This document shows, in pieces, positions 16,607 through 24,810 of a stretch of DNA of 40,334 nucleotides. Within the stretch, counting starts at the first letter, position 1. Every line of letters starts with the position of its first letter. A program made the position numbers and the translations under genes. The notes below the pieces were generated by a model. It saw only the letters and a list, made by a program, of their open reading frames with translations. It did no database searches and had not been told where the DNA came from. Source of the stretch: Clostridia bacterium. Lineage in GTDB: Bacteria > Bacillota_A > Clostridia > Oscillospirales > CAG-272. The stretch spans positions 1 through 40,334 of the forward strand of contig JAFTKI010000082.1 of NCBI GenBank assembly GCA_017453335.1. The letters run 5' to 3'.

Positions 16607-17677
16607 ATGAAAATGACGATTGGCACAAATATTAAACGTTTGCGTACCGCAAAAAACATCACGCAGGAACAGCTCTCCGTAGCAATGAATGTAACATGCG
16701 CGGCAGTCAGCAAATGGGAAAGAGGTGAAACCTATCCCGACATTACACTGCTTCAACCGTTGGCATATTACTTCGGAGTATCTCTCGATGAGCTTATGGG
16801 ATATGATCAAGAAAAGATTCAAGCAGAAATCAACGAAGTTATCACGCTTTACAAAAAGCATTGGAACACAAAAAAAGGGCGCGATATCATCGTTAAGGCA
16901 TATCATGATTATCCAAACGATTATTGGATCATGCACTACTATATGTGGAATGTTGGCGGTGACTTTGCTGACAACGATCCTGCCGTGCTGATAGCGCACA
17001 AGGAGGAATTTCTTGCTATCTGCGAAAAGATACTTGAAGGATGTACCGAGGAAAATCTACGACTCGGCGCATGGAATATGCGCGCGAAGCTCCTTCACGC
17101 AGAGGGAAAAACAGAGGAAGCATTAGAAATCTACAAAACCAAATTTACCGATTGGTATACCACAGGCGAACAAAAGACCGAACAGTTGTTTGCCAAAAAC
17201 ACGAATGAATATTATTTTCACGTCCGAAAGAATATGTATGAACTGATTGATTTCGCAGCAGATAAGCTCGGCAGAACCGTATTTTTTGATGCATCCCTTG
17301 CATTACAAAAAAAGGTAGATCGCACCCTGCATTATGGAAATCTGATTTTGAATGCATTCGAAGAGACAAACGAGCCTTTCTTCCTTATGCTTGCGAGCTC
17401 TTTCCTCGGCAGAATGGAAAATGATCTGACCTATCGCGGCGGAACGGATGAACAAATCATTGCAGTTATGGATAAAACCTTGCATACAGCTAAAAAATTG
17501 GAAGAACTCCGAAAAGTAAATGAATCGCTGGATCATGCGTTTGACCGTTATTCTGAGAATGTACGAGAAAATCTTTTTGCATGGAAGCTTAATTATCGTA
17601 TGAATGCTACAAGCGGCAGACGCGCAGAGCTGTTAAAAAATCCTAATTACACGGCCGTTTTGGAAAAATACAAATAA
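16607..17677 (+). CDS. XRE-family regulator with a long helical C-terminal domain
   Basis: The N-terminal 65 aa is a Cro/C1-type helix-turn-helix (IGTNIKRLRTAKNITQEQLS ... AAVSKWERGETYPDITLL). The remaining about 290 aa is alpha-helical, with spacing that suggests TPR-like repeats (for example RAKLLHAEGKTEEALEIYKT). This layout is common in clostridial regulators that sense a peptide or a metabolic cue, but no ligand can be named here. GGAGG precedes the start; an alternative start two residues later is possible. It is monocistronic, with its own promoter and terminator. Confidence 0.85.
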   Translation: MKMTIGTNIKRLRTAKNITQEQLSVAMNVTCAAVSKWERGETYPDITLLQPLAYYFGVSLDELMGYDQEKIQAEINEVITLYKKHWNTKKGRDIIVKAYHDYPNDYWIMHYYMWNVGGDFADNDPAVLIAHKEEFLAICEKILEGCTEENLRLGAWNMRAKLLHAEGKTEEALEIYKTKFTDWYTTGEQKTEQLFAKNTNEYYFHVRKNMYELIDFAADKLGRTVFFDASLALQKKVDRTLHYGNLILNAFEETNEPFFLMLASSFLGRMENDLTYRGGTDEQIIAVMDKTLHTAKKLEELRKVNESLDHAFDRYSENVRENLFAWKLNYRMNATSGRRAELLKNPNYTAVLEKYK

Positions 17678-17689
17678 TCTTCTCTGCCC

Positions 17690-17726
17690 GCACAAGTCCG
17701 TTAAAAACGGACTTGTGCAAATTTTG
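17690..17726 (+). terminator. Rho-independent terminator after the XRE gene
   Basis: A perfect 13-bp stem GCACAAGTCCGTT / AACGGACTTGTGC with a 3-nt loop is followed by AAATTTTG. Confidence 0.88.
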
Positions 17727-17813
17727 ATTTATCATTTTTTCTTTTCAACTCCCACCACATTTCGGACTGTGCAACATATACTGTTAGCACCACGAAAGAA
17801 AAGAGGGAGAAAA

Positions 17814-18392
17814 ATGATTTTAGTCAAGCCCTACAACCGAGAGCGCGCGGTGGAATACGCTATGCGCTGGGCGCTCGACCGCAATCCTCTGTTTATCGAT
17901 TTTACGGGAATCGGCGGAAATTGCACCAATTTCGTTTCGCAATGCGTTCTGGCAGGAAGCTGTACCATGAATTACACCCCCGACTTTGGATGGTACTACA
18001 TCTCGGCCGAGGATCGCGCACCTGCGTGGAGTAGTGTGGACTATTTTTATGATTTTATGGTTGGTACACCGATATTTGCCGAGCAAAACGGAGGCATCGG
18101 CCCGTTTGCGCGCGAGGTTCCCCGTGAGGAAGCCGTGCTTGGCGATGTGATCCAGTATGCGAATGCCGACGGTGACTGGTATCATACCGTCCTGATCTGT
18201 GGCTTTGACGGTGAGGAGATCTTGGTTTGCGCGCAGTCCGACGATGCCCGCAACCGTCCGCTCTCGTCCTATACCAATGCGGTACAGTACCGTTTCTTGC
18301 ACATTGAAGGCGTTCGGATCGAGATCAATGACGACGAATGCTATCAAACGCTTCTCGCAGGTGAGGCGATTCCGCCCGAAGAGATGCTTTGA
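17814..18392 (+). CDS. Amidase-domain protein (Amidase_6, NlpC/CHAP-like cysteine hydrolase fold)
   Basis: This 192-aa protein matches the putative amidase domain family: YNRERAVEYAMRWAL at the start, the Cys motif GGNCTNFVSQCVLAG (Cys37 as likely nucleophile) and DWYHTVLICG with His123. Family members are often cell-wall-associated, but this one has no signal peptide, so it may act inside the cell or in the mother cell during sporulation (inference). ATG 17814 is chosen because GAGGGAG lies just upstream. The longer frame from 17715 runs through intergenic sequence. Confidence 0.8.
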   Translation: MILVKPYNRERAVEYAMRWALDRNPLFIDFTGIGGNCTNFVSQCVLAGSCTMNYTPDFGWYYISAEDRAPAWSSVDYFYDFMVGTPIFAEQNGGIGPFAREVPREEAVLGDVIQYANADGDWYHTVLICGFDGEEILVCAQSDDARNRPLSSYTNAVQYRFLHIEGVRIEINDDECYQTLLAGEAIPPEEML

Positions 18393-18474
18393 GATGTATT
18401 TTTTGAAAGAATTTGATCGTCTTTGAACTCAAAAATCGAAAAAATCTGCAAATCTGCCAACTTTCGCGCAGAGA

Positions 18475-18503
18475 TTGACATTTATATGGAAGAAGAGTAT
18501 AAT
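18475..18503 (+). promoter_or_regulatory. Consensus sigma-A promoter for the transaldolase gene
   Basis: TTGACA (18475-18480), exactly 17 bp, TATAAT (18498-18503). This is a full consensus match and suggests strong constitutive expression. The leader would be about 30 nt. Confidence 0.85.
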
Positions 18504-18538
18504 ATCGGATGAAATCATTTGAAAGGACAAACAAAACC

Positions 18539-19186
18539 ATGAAACTTTTTATCGATACTGCTAATGTAGAGGAAATTTACAAAGCCAACGAGCTTGGCGT
18601 GATCTGCGGCGTTACCACCAACCCCTCGCTGATTGCAAAGGAAGGAAAGGACTTCAAGAGCGTGATCACCGAGATCACCTCGATCGTTGACGGCCCCATC
18701 AGCGCAGAGGTCGTAGCCCCTGACGCAGACGGAATGGTAAAGGAAGCGCGCGAGCTTGCAAAGATCCATGAGAACATCGTAATCAAGATCCCGATCACCG
18801 CAGAAGGACTCAAGGCTGTAAAGATTCTCTCTGCCGAGGGCATCCACACCAACGTAACGCTGATCTTCAGCCCCACGCAGGCACTTCTTGCCGCAAAGGC
18901 AGGTGCGACCTACGTCAGCCCCTTCATCGGCCGCTTGGACGATATTTCCGACAACGGTATTTCGATCATCGACGATATCGCAACCATTTTTGAGATCCAC
19001 GGCATTGAGACCGAGATCATCGCTGCCAGCATCCGCGGTCCTCAGGACGTTACCGATGCTGCAAAGCACGGCGCACACATTGCAACGGTTCCCTACAAGG
19101 TGATCATGCAGATGCTCAAGCACCCCTTGACCGATATCGGAATTGAGCGTTTTATGCAGGACTGGAACCAGACCTTCAACAAGTAA
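18539..19186 (+). CDS. fsa: Small transaldolase / fructose-6-phosphate aldolase (TalC/Fsa family)
   Basis: This 215-aa TIM-barrel enzyme of the TalC/MipB/Fsa family exchanges or releases dihydroxyacetone units through a Schiff-base Lys. It has [11 protein letters not shown] at the start, [13 protein letters not shown] (24-36), the Schiff-base Lys83 in [10 protein letters not shown] and [14 protein letters not shown]. Whether it is a transaldolase (non-oxidative pentose phosphate pathway) or an F6P aldolase cannot be settled by eye; many short clostridial members are transaldolases. ATG 18539 has GAAAGGAC about 10 nt upstream. An upstream in-frame ATG at 18509 lies almost at the transcription start and is unlikely. 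Confidence 0.92.
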   Translation: MKLFIDTANVEEIYKANELGVICGVTTNPSLIAKEGKDFKSVITEITSIVDGPISAEVVAPDADGMVKEARELAKIHENIVIKIPITAEGLKAVKILSAEGIHTNVTLIFSPTQALLAAKAGATYVSPFIGRLDDISDNGISIIDDIATIFEIHGIETEIIAASIRGPQDVTDAAKHGAHIATVPYKVIMQMLKHPLTDIGIERFMQDWNQTFNK

Positions 19187-19193
19187 TCGGGCG

Positions 19194-20267
19194 ATGTCTA
19201 TGAATTTACCGAATCGGATCCTGAGCGGAAACTGGCGCGAGGGACACGTTCAGGGGATCGCGGTTGATACTGAGCGCGGATTCGTTTATTATTCCTTTAC
19301 AACGATCCTGCTCAAAACCGACCTTGACGGCACTCCCTTGGGCAGTGTGGAAAATTTAGTGGGACACCTTGGTTGTATTACCTTTGATGCCGAGAAAAAT
19401 GCGATCTACGGCTCTTTGGAGCTCAAGCATGACGCGATCGGAAACAGCATTGTCCACCGTACGGGAAAGGCGCTTGCCGAGGAGGATTCCTTTTATCTGG
19501 TATCCTTTGATCTTTCCAAAATCGACCGTATGGGAATGGATGCCGAGCGGGACGGCGTGATGCGCGCGGTCTATCTTGGTGATGTGGTGAAGGACTATAT
19601 GGAAACCGACGAGGTCAGTGGAAAACCGCACCGCTACGGCTGTAGCGGCATTGACGGAACCGCGCTCGGCCCCGTGTTTGGTTCCGAAAAGGATTCCCCC
19701 AAAAAGATCATGATTGCATACGGCGTATACGGTGACACCGAGCGCAAGGACAACGACTATCAGGTCATCCTGCAATACGACCGCGCTGATATTGACCGTT
19801 ATGCCCTGCCCTTGGAGCAAGCCAATCCTCATCACAGCGGTCCCGAGACTGCAGAAGCGCGTTACTTTTTCTTCACAGGCAATACACACTACGGGATCCA
19901 GAATCTGGAGTACGATCCTCACAGCGGCAACTGGTTCGTTGCGGTCTATGAAGGATGCAAGGAAACCTATTCCAACTTCCCCATGTTCGTGATCGACGGC
20001 AGCGTCGCGCCGCAAAGTCAATCGCTTTGGGGCAGACAGGGAGAGAACGGACTGGTTCTGACCTCGGCAAAGCTTGGAGAAATGGGACTGTGCGGAAAGG
20101 TTTGGGGTTCCCGCTTCCCTTACGGACAGACCGGCATGATGTCGCTTGGCAACGGTGAGTTCTACTTCTCACAGCCTCACAGCATCAAGGAGCAAAAGCA
20201 ATTTTCCTCCACGGTGGTCAAATATCGGTTTGATCCCGACTCCTCTGAGCTGTTCGAGGAGGTATAA
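19194..20267 (+). CDS. Uncharacterised protein, probable beta-propeller-like fold
   Basis: I do not recognise a named family for this 357-aa protein. It has no signal peptide or membrane helix. The N-terminal part WREGHVQGIAVDTERGFVYYS followed by LLKTDLDGTPLGS and ITFDAEKNAIYGSLE looks like alternating beta-blades, and aromatic and Gly residues recur throughout (THYGIQNLEYDPHSGNWFVAVYEG, in two stretches). This suggests a six- or seven-bladed propeller, which is inference. It starts 7 bp after the transaldolase stop and shares its promoter, which suggests a role with sugar metabolism. ATG 19194 or 19200 are both possible and neither has a good Shine-Dalgarno sequence. Confidence 0.65.
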   Translation: MSMNLPNRILSGNWREGHVQGIAVDTERGFVYYSFTTILLKTDLDGTPLGSVENLVGHLGCITFDAEKNAIYGSLELKHDAIGNSIVHRTGKALAEEDSFYLVSFDLSKIDRMGMDAERDGVMRAVYLGDVVKDYMETDEVSGKPHRYGCSGIDGTALGPVFGSEKDSPKKIMIAYGVYGDTERKDNDYQVILQYDRADIDRYALPLEQANPHHSGPETAEARYFFFTGNTHYGIQNLEYDPHSGNWFVAVYEGCKETYSNFPMFVIDGSVAPQSQSLWGRQGENGLVLTSAKLGEMGLCGKVWGSRFPYGQTGMMSLGNGEFYFSQPHSIKEQKQFSSTVVKYRFDPDSSELFEEV

Positions 20268-20308
20268 AAAGATCGGAGATGTGAAAATCGCATCTCCGAT
20301 CTTTTTTT
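20267..20308 (+). terminator. Bidirectional terminator between the propeller-like gene and dacF
   Basis: A 15-bp stem AAAAGATCGGAGATG / CATCTCCGATCTTTT has a 9-nt loop, with A-run and T-run flanks. It serves the two converging genes. Confidence 0.9.
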
Positions 20309-21404
20309 ATTTGATGTATGTATTGCAGATATATTCGATATCCAACATTGTATCCTTGAACATTCCGCTTTGCGTTGCGGCGGGTGTATCTGCCTCCCCT
20401 ACCACCAGAATGTAGCGTGTTTTCGTAGTCTTGTGAACGACCGTGCAAACCAAGTAGGATCCCGTGGTAAAGCCTGTTTTGGTGGTTTCAAGCTCCGTAC
20501 TTGTCAGCAAAAAATCCTCGTAGTGCTTCAAGCGGCTGTTAATCGAGGGCTTGAGAGAAATGTCATAGGTTGCTTCCACGCCGTTCTCCGTGTAATAGCC
20601 CTTGATCTTATAGTCGGCCGTGCGCACCTTCAGAATATCTACGATCAGCTCGTTTTGCATTGCGTGCGCCATGATCGTTGCCATATCGGCGGCAGTGGTG
20701 TAATTGTCGGCACTCTCAAATCCAACGGCATTGTTGAAATGCGTGTTTTGGAGTCCCAGTTCCTTTGCGGTCTCGTTCATCATCTCCACAAACGCCTGCT
20801 CGGTTCCCGCAATCTCACGGATCACCATGTAGGTGCAATCTGCCGCAGAGGAAACTCCAACGCCATACAGCATCGACCGCATCGTAAAGCGGTCCCCCAT
20901 ATAAGTGATCCCGGGCTTGTTGGGATCGTCGCGCGGCAAGGAAAAGGATGTTCCCGCATAGTCCCCCGTGGAAACATAGTTCACAACCTCTTGTGAATAC
21001 AGCAGCTTTTTTTCCAGATCCGCTTCGGTTAGATTGTTGCAAGCAACCAGCAAGGTCATCACCTTGGTCATAGAAGCAGGCGAAAATTGAACGGTTGCGT
21101 TCTTTTGCGCAACGACCTCCCATGTGTCGGCATTCATCAAAAGCACGTATTTGGAATTGACCGAGGTCTGATCCTTCAAATCTGCCGTAGCGTCGGTCAA
21201 GATCGGGCTTTTCAGCGGTTCTTCTTCATCGGGCAACGGATCAAAGGTCTCTATAGAATCCGTCGGTTGATCGGGAGCGGAGAAGCTTCGAACCAAAAGC
21301 ACGACCGTCAGGATCACTTCAAACAAAACAGTGACCAAAAGAACGACGGCAAGTGCGATCTCAGCCTTGCTGCTCTTTTTTTTCGGAATTGGTAGATGGG
21401 GCAT
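20307..21404 (-). CDS. dacF: D-alanyl-D-alanine carboxypeptidase (peptidase S11, DacF/DacA-like)
   Basis: This penicillin-binding carboxypeptidase trims the terminal D-Ala of peptidoglycan stems outside the membrane. The 365-aa protein has an N-terminal membrane anchor (about 15-38), a Pro/Glu-rich linker and the S11 catalytic domain. SxxK is S111-M-T-K114, and KTG is K309-T310-G311. The position of the SxN motif reads VSSAADC, so the Asn is replaced by Ala. The start at 21404 is chosen because a consensus promoter lies inside the longer frame (21439-21467), leaving this ATG as the first usable one. The symbol is by family resemblance only. Confidence 0.88.
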   Translation of the reverse strand: MPHLPIPKKKSSKAEIALAVVLLVTVLFEVILTVVLLVRSFSAPDQPTDSIETFDPLPDEEEPLKSPILTDATADLKDQTSVNSKYVLLMNADTWEVVAQKNATVQFSPASMTKVMTLLVACNNLTEADLEKKLLYSQEVVNYVSTGDYAGTSFSLPRDDPNKPGITYMGDRFTMRSMLYGVGVSSAADCTYMVIREIAGTEQAFVEMMNETAKELGLQNTHFNNAVGFESADNYTTAADMATIMAHAMQNELIVDILKVRTADYKIKGYYTENGVEATYDISLKPSINSRLKHYEDFLLTSTELETTKTGFTTGSYLVCTVVHKTTKTRYILVVGEADTPAATQSGMFKDTMLDIEYICNTYIK

Positions 21405-21438
21405 TGTCGGGCGATGTCCTTTCTGTTGTTCTGTTAAA

Positions 21439-21467
21439 ATTATACCCCAAAACATGACTTCTGTCAA
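21439..21467 (-). promoter_or_regulatory. Consensus sigma-A promoter for dacF
   Basis: On the minus strand TTGACA (21467-21462), a 17-bp spacer, TATAAT (21444-21439). It places the transcript start near 21432 and thereby fixes the dacF start at 21404. Confidence 0.85.
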
Positions 21468-21513
21468 TTTGTTTTTCAAAGATTTTAAAAAAAGAATAAA
21501 TTGAAAAAAGAAG

Positions 21514-21543
21514 TTGCAAAAGCGCTTGAACTTATGCTATAAT
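21514..21543 (+). promoter_or_regulatory. Promoter for the sugar isomerase/epimerase gene
   Basis: TTGCAA (21514-21519), an 18-bp spacer and TATAAT (21538-21543) lie 43 bp before the start codon. Confidence 0.65.
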
Positions 21544-21586
21544 AAAGCTGAAAAAGCTTTTCAATATGGAAAGGAGCGCGACTTAT

Positions 21587-22417
21587 ATGAAATTGGGAGC
21601 AATGCAATCGGTATTTGCGGGATACGGCGACCGATGCTATCAAAAAATGAAGGAATTCGGCTTTGATGCCGTGGATTACAACATCGACGGTGAATTGAAC
21701 GGCATGACCGAGGAAGAATACGACGCCGAAATTCTTCGCCAAAAGGCGTTGATGGAGGAAGCGAGCGTAATTCCCCATCAGGTACACGGCCCGTGGAGAT
21801 TTCCTCCCCACGATGAAACCGAGGAGGCGAGAGCCGAGCGTATGGAGGCTATGAAGCGCAGTCTTCGCTGCACTGCCCTGCTTGGCAGCCGTTATTGGGT
21901 GATCCATCCGCTGATGCCCTTCGGTTCCAGAAGTGACGGGAACTTTGAGGAATTCTGGCAGATCAATCTGGACTTTTTCAGAAAGCTTCTGCCTACCGCT
22001 AAGCAATACGGCATCATTATTTGCTTTGAAAATATGCCGATGCGCTCGCTTTCGATCTCCCCCGTTTCCAAAACGCTGGAGTTTATCCGAGAGATCAATG
22101 ACGAGAGCTTTCAGCTCTGTCTTGATACGGGACACGGCTGGATTCGAGGCACTACCCCCGGCGATGCGGTTCGCATGGCGGGAAAGACCTTGAAGGTGCT
22201 TCACGTTCACGACAACCTGCAGCTCCCCGATCCGCATCTGGTGCCCGGTATGGGAACCATCGACTGGAAGGACTTTGTGGCGGCTCTGCGCGAAACGGGC
22301 TTTGACGGGGTCTTCTCGCTGGAATGTGAAATGGAAGAATTCTTGCCCGGACTCTCCGATGATATCAAATTCCGCGCCCTTCGCGTAATCGCGGATGGAT
22401 TGCTTGCCGAAAACTAA
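21587..22417 (+). CDS. Sugar phosphate isomerase/epimerase (xylose-isomerase-like TIM barrel)
   Basis: This 276-aa member of the AP-endonuclease-2 / xylose isomerase-like fold includes IPHQVHGPWRFPP, the Glu-containing strand IIICFENMPM, LCLDTGHGW and VLHVHDNLQLPDPHLVPGMGTIDW (seen as VLHVHDN and HLVPGMGTIDW). It ends with GVFSLECEM. The His, Glu and Asp residues in these strands would bind a divalent metal. Such enzymes act on sugars, inositols or hydroxypyruvate, and the substrate cannot be read. ATG 21587 is chosen for AAAGGAG 10 nt upstream. An in-frame ATG at 21566 precedes that site. Confidence 0.85.
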   Translation: MKLGAMQSVFAGYGDRCYQKMKEFGFDAVDYNIDGELNGMTEEEYDAEILRQKALMEEASVIPHQVHGPWRFPPHDETEEARAERMEAMKRSLRCTALLGSRYWVIHPLMPFGSRSDGNFEEFWQINLDFFRKLLPTAKQYGIIICFENMPMRSLSISPVSKTLEFIREINDESFQLCLDTGHGWIRGTTPGDAVRMAGKTLKVLHVHDNLQLPDPHLVPGMGTIDWKDFVAALRETGFDGVFSLECEMEEFLPGLSDDIKFRALRVIADGLLAEN

Positions 22418-22446
22418 AAAAATTTCAACTTTCTTCAAAAAAGTTA

Positions 22447-22475
22447 TTGACATATGTCAGAAACTATGATATAAT
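22447..22475 (+). promoter_or_regulatory. Consensus sigma-A promoter for the DUF134-rubrerythrin operon
   Basis: TTGACA (22447-22452), a 17-bp spacer, TATAAT (22470-22475). This is a full consensus match. Confidence 0.85.
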
Positions 22476-22531
22476 ATAATCGTCAAAGGAACATAGCACC
22501 TTGACAAACAATCCCCCGAAAGGAGGACGCT

Positions 22532-22915
22532 ATGGCAAGACCGAAAAAAGAGCGCGTCATCTGTTCCTCCCCTCGGTTCAGGCACTTTGCGCCTGTGGCT
22601 TGCGCTTCAGTTGATGCAATCGTGATGAACGCGGATGAATATGAGGTCCTGCGCTTGCACGATCTTGAGCATCTGACACAAAGCGAGGTCGCGGCACAAA
22701 TGCTGGTCTCTCGCCCTACTGTAACCCAACTGCTCAACAGCGCACATGAAAAGCTGGCAGATGCATTGGTAAACGGAAAACCGCTCCATATACAGGACGG
22801 TTGCTGTTCGGTATGCGAGATTGGGAAAGCCTGCCCTGCCGAGATCAAGGAAACCTGTGACAAGAAATGCCGTTGCCGCGCCTCCTGTAGGCTGGAGCAA
22901 CAAAACAAAAAATAA
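22532..22915 (+). CDS. DUF134 (UPF0251) HTH regulator with Cys-rich C-terminus
   Basis: This 127-aa DNA-binding protein begins MARPKKERVICSSPRFRHF, the family hallmark. It has a sigma-70 region 4-like helix-turn-helix (about 33-75; HLTQSEVAAQMLVSRPTVTQLL) and a C-terminal tail with about nine cysteines (GCCSVCEIGKACPAE and CDKKCRCRASC) that could bind a metal or Fe-S cluster. AAAGGAGGAC precedes the ATG. It sits 28 bp before the rubrerythrin gene under a shared consensus promoter, so a redox- or metal-responsive role is likely but is inference. Confidence 0.9.
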   Translation: MARPKKERVICSSPRFRHFAPVACASVDAIVMNADEYEVLRLHDLEHLTQSEVAAQMLVSRPTVTQLLNSAHEKLADALVNGKPLHIQDGCCSVCEIGKACPAEIKETCDKKCRCRASCRLEQQNKK

Positions 22916-22943
22916 TTTTAATGAATAAAAGGAGATCACAATC

Positions 22944-23492
22944 ATGAAAAAATGGAGATGCACTATCTGCGGAGAAATCGTTGAATCCGATGTAAGACCC
23001 GACAAATGCCCCCTTTGCAAGGCTCCCGGCGAAAAGTTTGAGGAGATCGTTGAAAGTGCTGAGATGACTTGGGCTGCTGAGCACGTAGTAGGCGTTGCGA
23101 AGGATGCTCCCGCTGAGATCATCGAGGGCTTGCGCGCAAACTTCCAGGGTGAATGCTGCGAGGTTGGTATGTACCTGGCTATGTCCCGCGTTGCTGCAAG
23201 AGAGGGCTACCCCGAAATCGCACTGTACTGGAAGGAAGCGGCTCTGGAAGAGGCTGAGCATGCTGCAAAGTTCGCAGAGCTTTTGGGCGAGGTTCTTACC
23301 GACTCCACCAAGACCAACCTGACCATGCGTGTTGAGGCTGAGAACGGCGCTACCGCGGGCAAGTTCGAGCTTGCAAAAATGGCAAAGCAACTCAACCTGG
23401 ACGCTATCCACGACACCGTTCACGAGATGGCTCGCGACGAGGCTCGTCACGGCAGAGCGTTCAAGGGACTGCTTGAGAGATACTTCGGCTAA
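22944..23492 (+). CDS. Reverse rubrerythrin
   Basis: Rubrerythrins reduce hydrogen peroxide (and, in reverse rubrerythrins, also oxygen) in anaerobes with electrons from NADH-linked carriers. The 182-aa product has the domain order of the reverse type: an N-terminal rubredoxin knuckle pair CTICGE (7-12) and CPLCKA (22-27), then a four-helix di-iron ferritin-like domain. Ligand motifs include [19 protein letters not shown] (E-x-x-H) and DEARHGRAF near the end. It has a Shine-Dalgarno sequence AAAGGAG. It is encoded with the DUF134 regulator and followed by a terminator whose sequence recurs exactly at 28492-28534. Confidence 0.93.
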   Translation: MKKWRCTICGEIVESDVRPDKCPLCKAPGEKFEEIVESAEMTWAAEHVVGVAKDAPAEIIEGLRANFQGECCEVGMYLAMSRVAAREGYPEIALYWKEAALEEAEHAAKFAELLGEVLTDSTKTNLTMRVEAENGATAGKFELAKMAKQLNLDAIHDTVHEMARDEARHGRAFKGLLERYFG

Positions 23493-23533
23493 TAATTGAA
23501 TCCATTTTGGGAGTGAATTTCGGTTCACTCCCC
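23491..23533 (+). repeat. 43-bp direct repeat, left copy (rubrerythrin stop and terminator)
   Basis: This stretch begins at the last two bases of the rubrerythrin stop codon and runs through the terminator stem to the C-run. It is identical base for base to 28492-28534, exactly 5001 bp away, in the same orientation. Confidence 0.95.
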
Positions 23534-23540
23534 CTTTTTT
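23509..23540 (+). terminator. Rho-independent terminator after rubrerythrin
   Basis: The stem GGGAGTGAA / TTCACTCCC with loop TTTCGG is followed by CCTTTTTT. Confidence 0.9.
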
Positions 23541-23589
23541 GTTTGGAATTTTTATTTTTTCGAGTAATACTTGAATATATCGTGTTTTT

Positions 23590-23625
23590 CAAGCAAAGAT
23601 TGATTGTTTTTTCAATCAATACTTG
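23590..23625. promoter_or_regulatory. Palindromic operator candidate upstream of the XRE-kinase gene
   Basis: A perfect inverted repeat ATTGATTG-TTTTTT-CAATCAAT (23599-23606 and 23613-23620) is flanked by CAAG (23590) and CTTG (23622). It covers the -35 box of the cassette promoter, so a bound repressor would block RNA polymerase. The likely ligand-bound regulator is the XRE domain encoded just downstream (inference). Confidence 0.6.
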
Positions 23626-23632
23626 TTATAAT
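23604..23632 (+). promoter_or_regulatory. Promoter of the MurNAc-salvage cassette
   Basis: TTGTTT (23604-23609), a 17-bp spacer and TATAAT (23627-23632). The -35 box lies in the loop and left arm of the palindrome at 23599-23620. Confidence 0.65.
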
Positions 23633-23667
23633 ATACATACAATGACGGTTACTACGGAGATATGGAT

Positions 23668-24810
23668 ATGATCGATTTACATTTGGTTGGCAATCGCATA
23701 AGAGAATTACGCCAAAAGAACGGACTTACACAAAGTGAATTTGCCGAAATACTTTCGGTCAGCTTTCAGGCGGTATCGAACTGGGAGCGCGGAATTACGC
23801 CGCCCGATATTGAAAATCTGATGCGCATGGCTTCCTATTTTGGGGTTTTGGTCGATACGCTCCTATCCCCGATCGGAGAAGACCTGTATCTGGGCATCGA
23901 CGGAGGCGGTACAAAAACCGAATTTGTTGTGGTTTCTTCCTCCGGTTGCGTTCTGAAGCGCATGATAAAATCGGGATGTAATCCCAACGACATCGGGTAT
24001 GAAAGCACACAGGAGCTGATAATCGACGGCGTTTATAAAACGATTTCGGAGTATCCTTCCGTAAAAGGCATTTTTTGCGGTATTGCCGGCATGACCACGG
24101 GAAATTATGCGGAAAAACTGCATACTGCATTGAAAAAGATCTGCCCTCAAACCAAAATCCGCGTAAAAAGCGATGCCTTGAATCTGTTTGCTCTTCATGA
24201 CGATGCTGATATGGTGCTCATCAGCGGTACGGGCTCGGTTGTGTTCGTAAAGGATGGCGATGATTATCGGCGTCTGGGCGGTTGGGGATATCTTTTTGAC
24301 CGTGCAGGAAGCGCTTATGACATTGGCAGAGATGTCATTTGCCTGGCTTTAAAAGACGAGGATCTTTCCAAAGAGCAATCTCCCCTTTGCCGTATGCTTC
24401 TTCAAAAAATGAACGCATCAACCGTGTGGGAACATATCAACACGCTCTACAATGGCGGAAGATCTTATATTGCATCCTTCGCTTCGGTGGCGTTTGAAGC
24501 CTACAAAGACGGTGACAAAACCGCAATCCAACTTATTGACAATCACGCAAAGGCTCTTGCCGAGCATTTGAACTCAGCGGTCAAGCTTTACGGTGTGAAA
24601 CCGATAGCAACCGTGAGCGGAGGACTTTTTGAGCATTATCCCGACATTATGCTCAAGCACATCCAAGACTACAGTGCGGTCAAGCTGATGACAAGCGAAT
24701 TGCCGCCAGTTTACGGGGCTTGCAGAAAAGCGTGCATGGCGACATCCTGTCGGATGTCGGACGATTTTTATGAAAATTTCAAAAAGACATACGGAGAACA
24801 AACAAAATGA
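23668..24810 (+). CDS. XRE-type HTH fused to a BadF/BadG-family amino-sugar kinase (MurK/NagK-like)
   Basis: The N-terminus (about 7-62) is a Cro/C1 helix-turn-helix (RIRELRQKNGLTQSEFAEIL ... FQAVSNWERGITPPD). From about 73 it is an ASKHA-fold kinase of the BadF/BadG/BcrA family: phosphate-1 loop LGIDGGGTKTEF (75-86), GIAGMTTG (138-145), phosphate-2 loop ISGTGS (185-190), GGWGYLFDRAGSAYDIG (204-220) and adenosine-site VSGGLFEH. In this family, MurK of Clostridium acetobutylicum phosphorylates MurNAc and GlcNAc. With murQ overlapping directly downstream by 4 bp, MurNAc/GlcNAc kinase activity combined with self-regulation is the best reading. The ATG at 23668 is 8 nt after GGAG; the ATG at 23662 is too close. 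Confidence 0.85.
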   Translation: MIDLHLVGNRIRELRQKNGLTQSEFAEILSVSFQAVSNWERGITPPDIENLMRMASYFGVLVDTLLSPIGEDLYLGIDGGGTKTEFVVVSSSGCVLKRMIKSGCNPNDIGYESTQELIIDGVYKTISEYPSVKGIFCGIAGMTTGNYAEKLHTALKKICPQTKIRVKSDALNLFALHDDADMVLISGTGSVVFVKDGDDYRRLGGWGYLFDRAGSAYDIGRDVICLALKDEDLSKEQSPLCRMLLQKMNASTVWEHINTLYNGGRSYIASFASVAFEAYKDGDKTAIQLIDNHAKALAEHLNSAVKLYGVKPIATVSGGLFEHYPDIMLKHIQDYSAVKLMTSELPPVYGACRKACMATSCRMSDDFYENFKKTYGEQTK

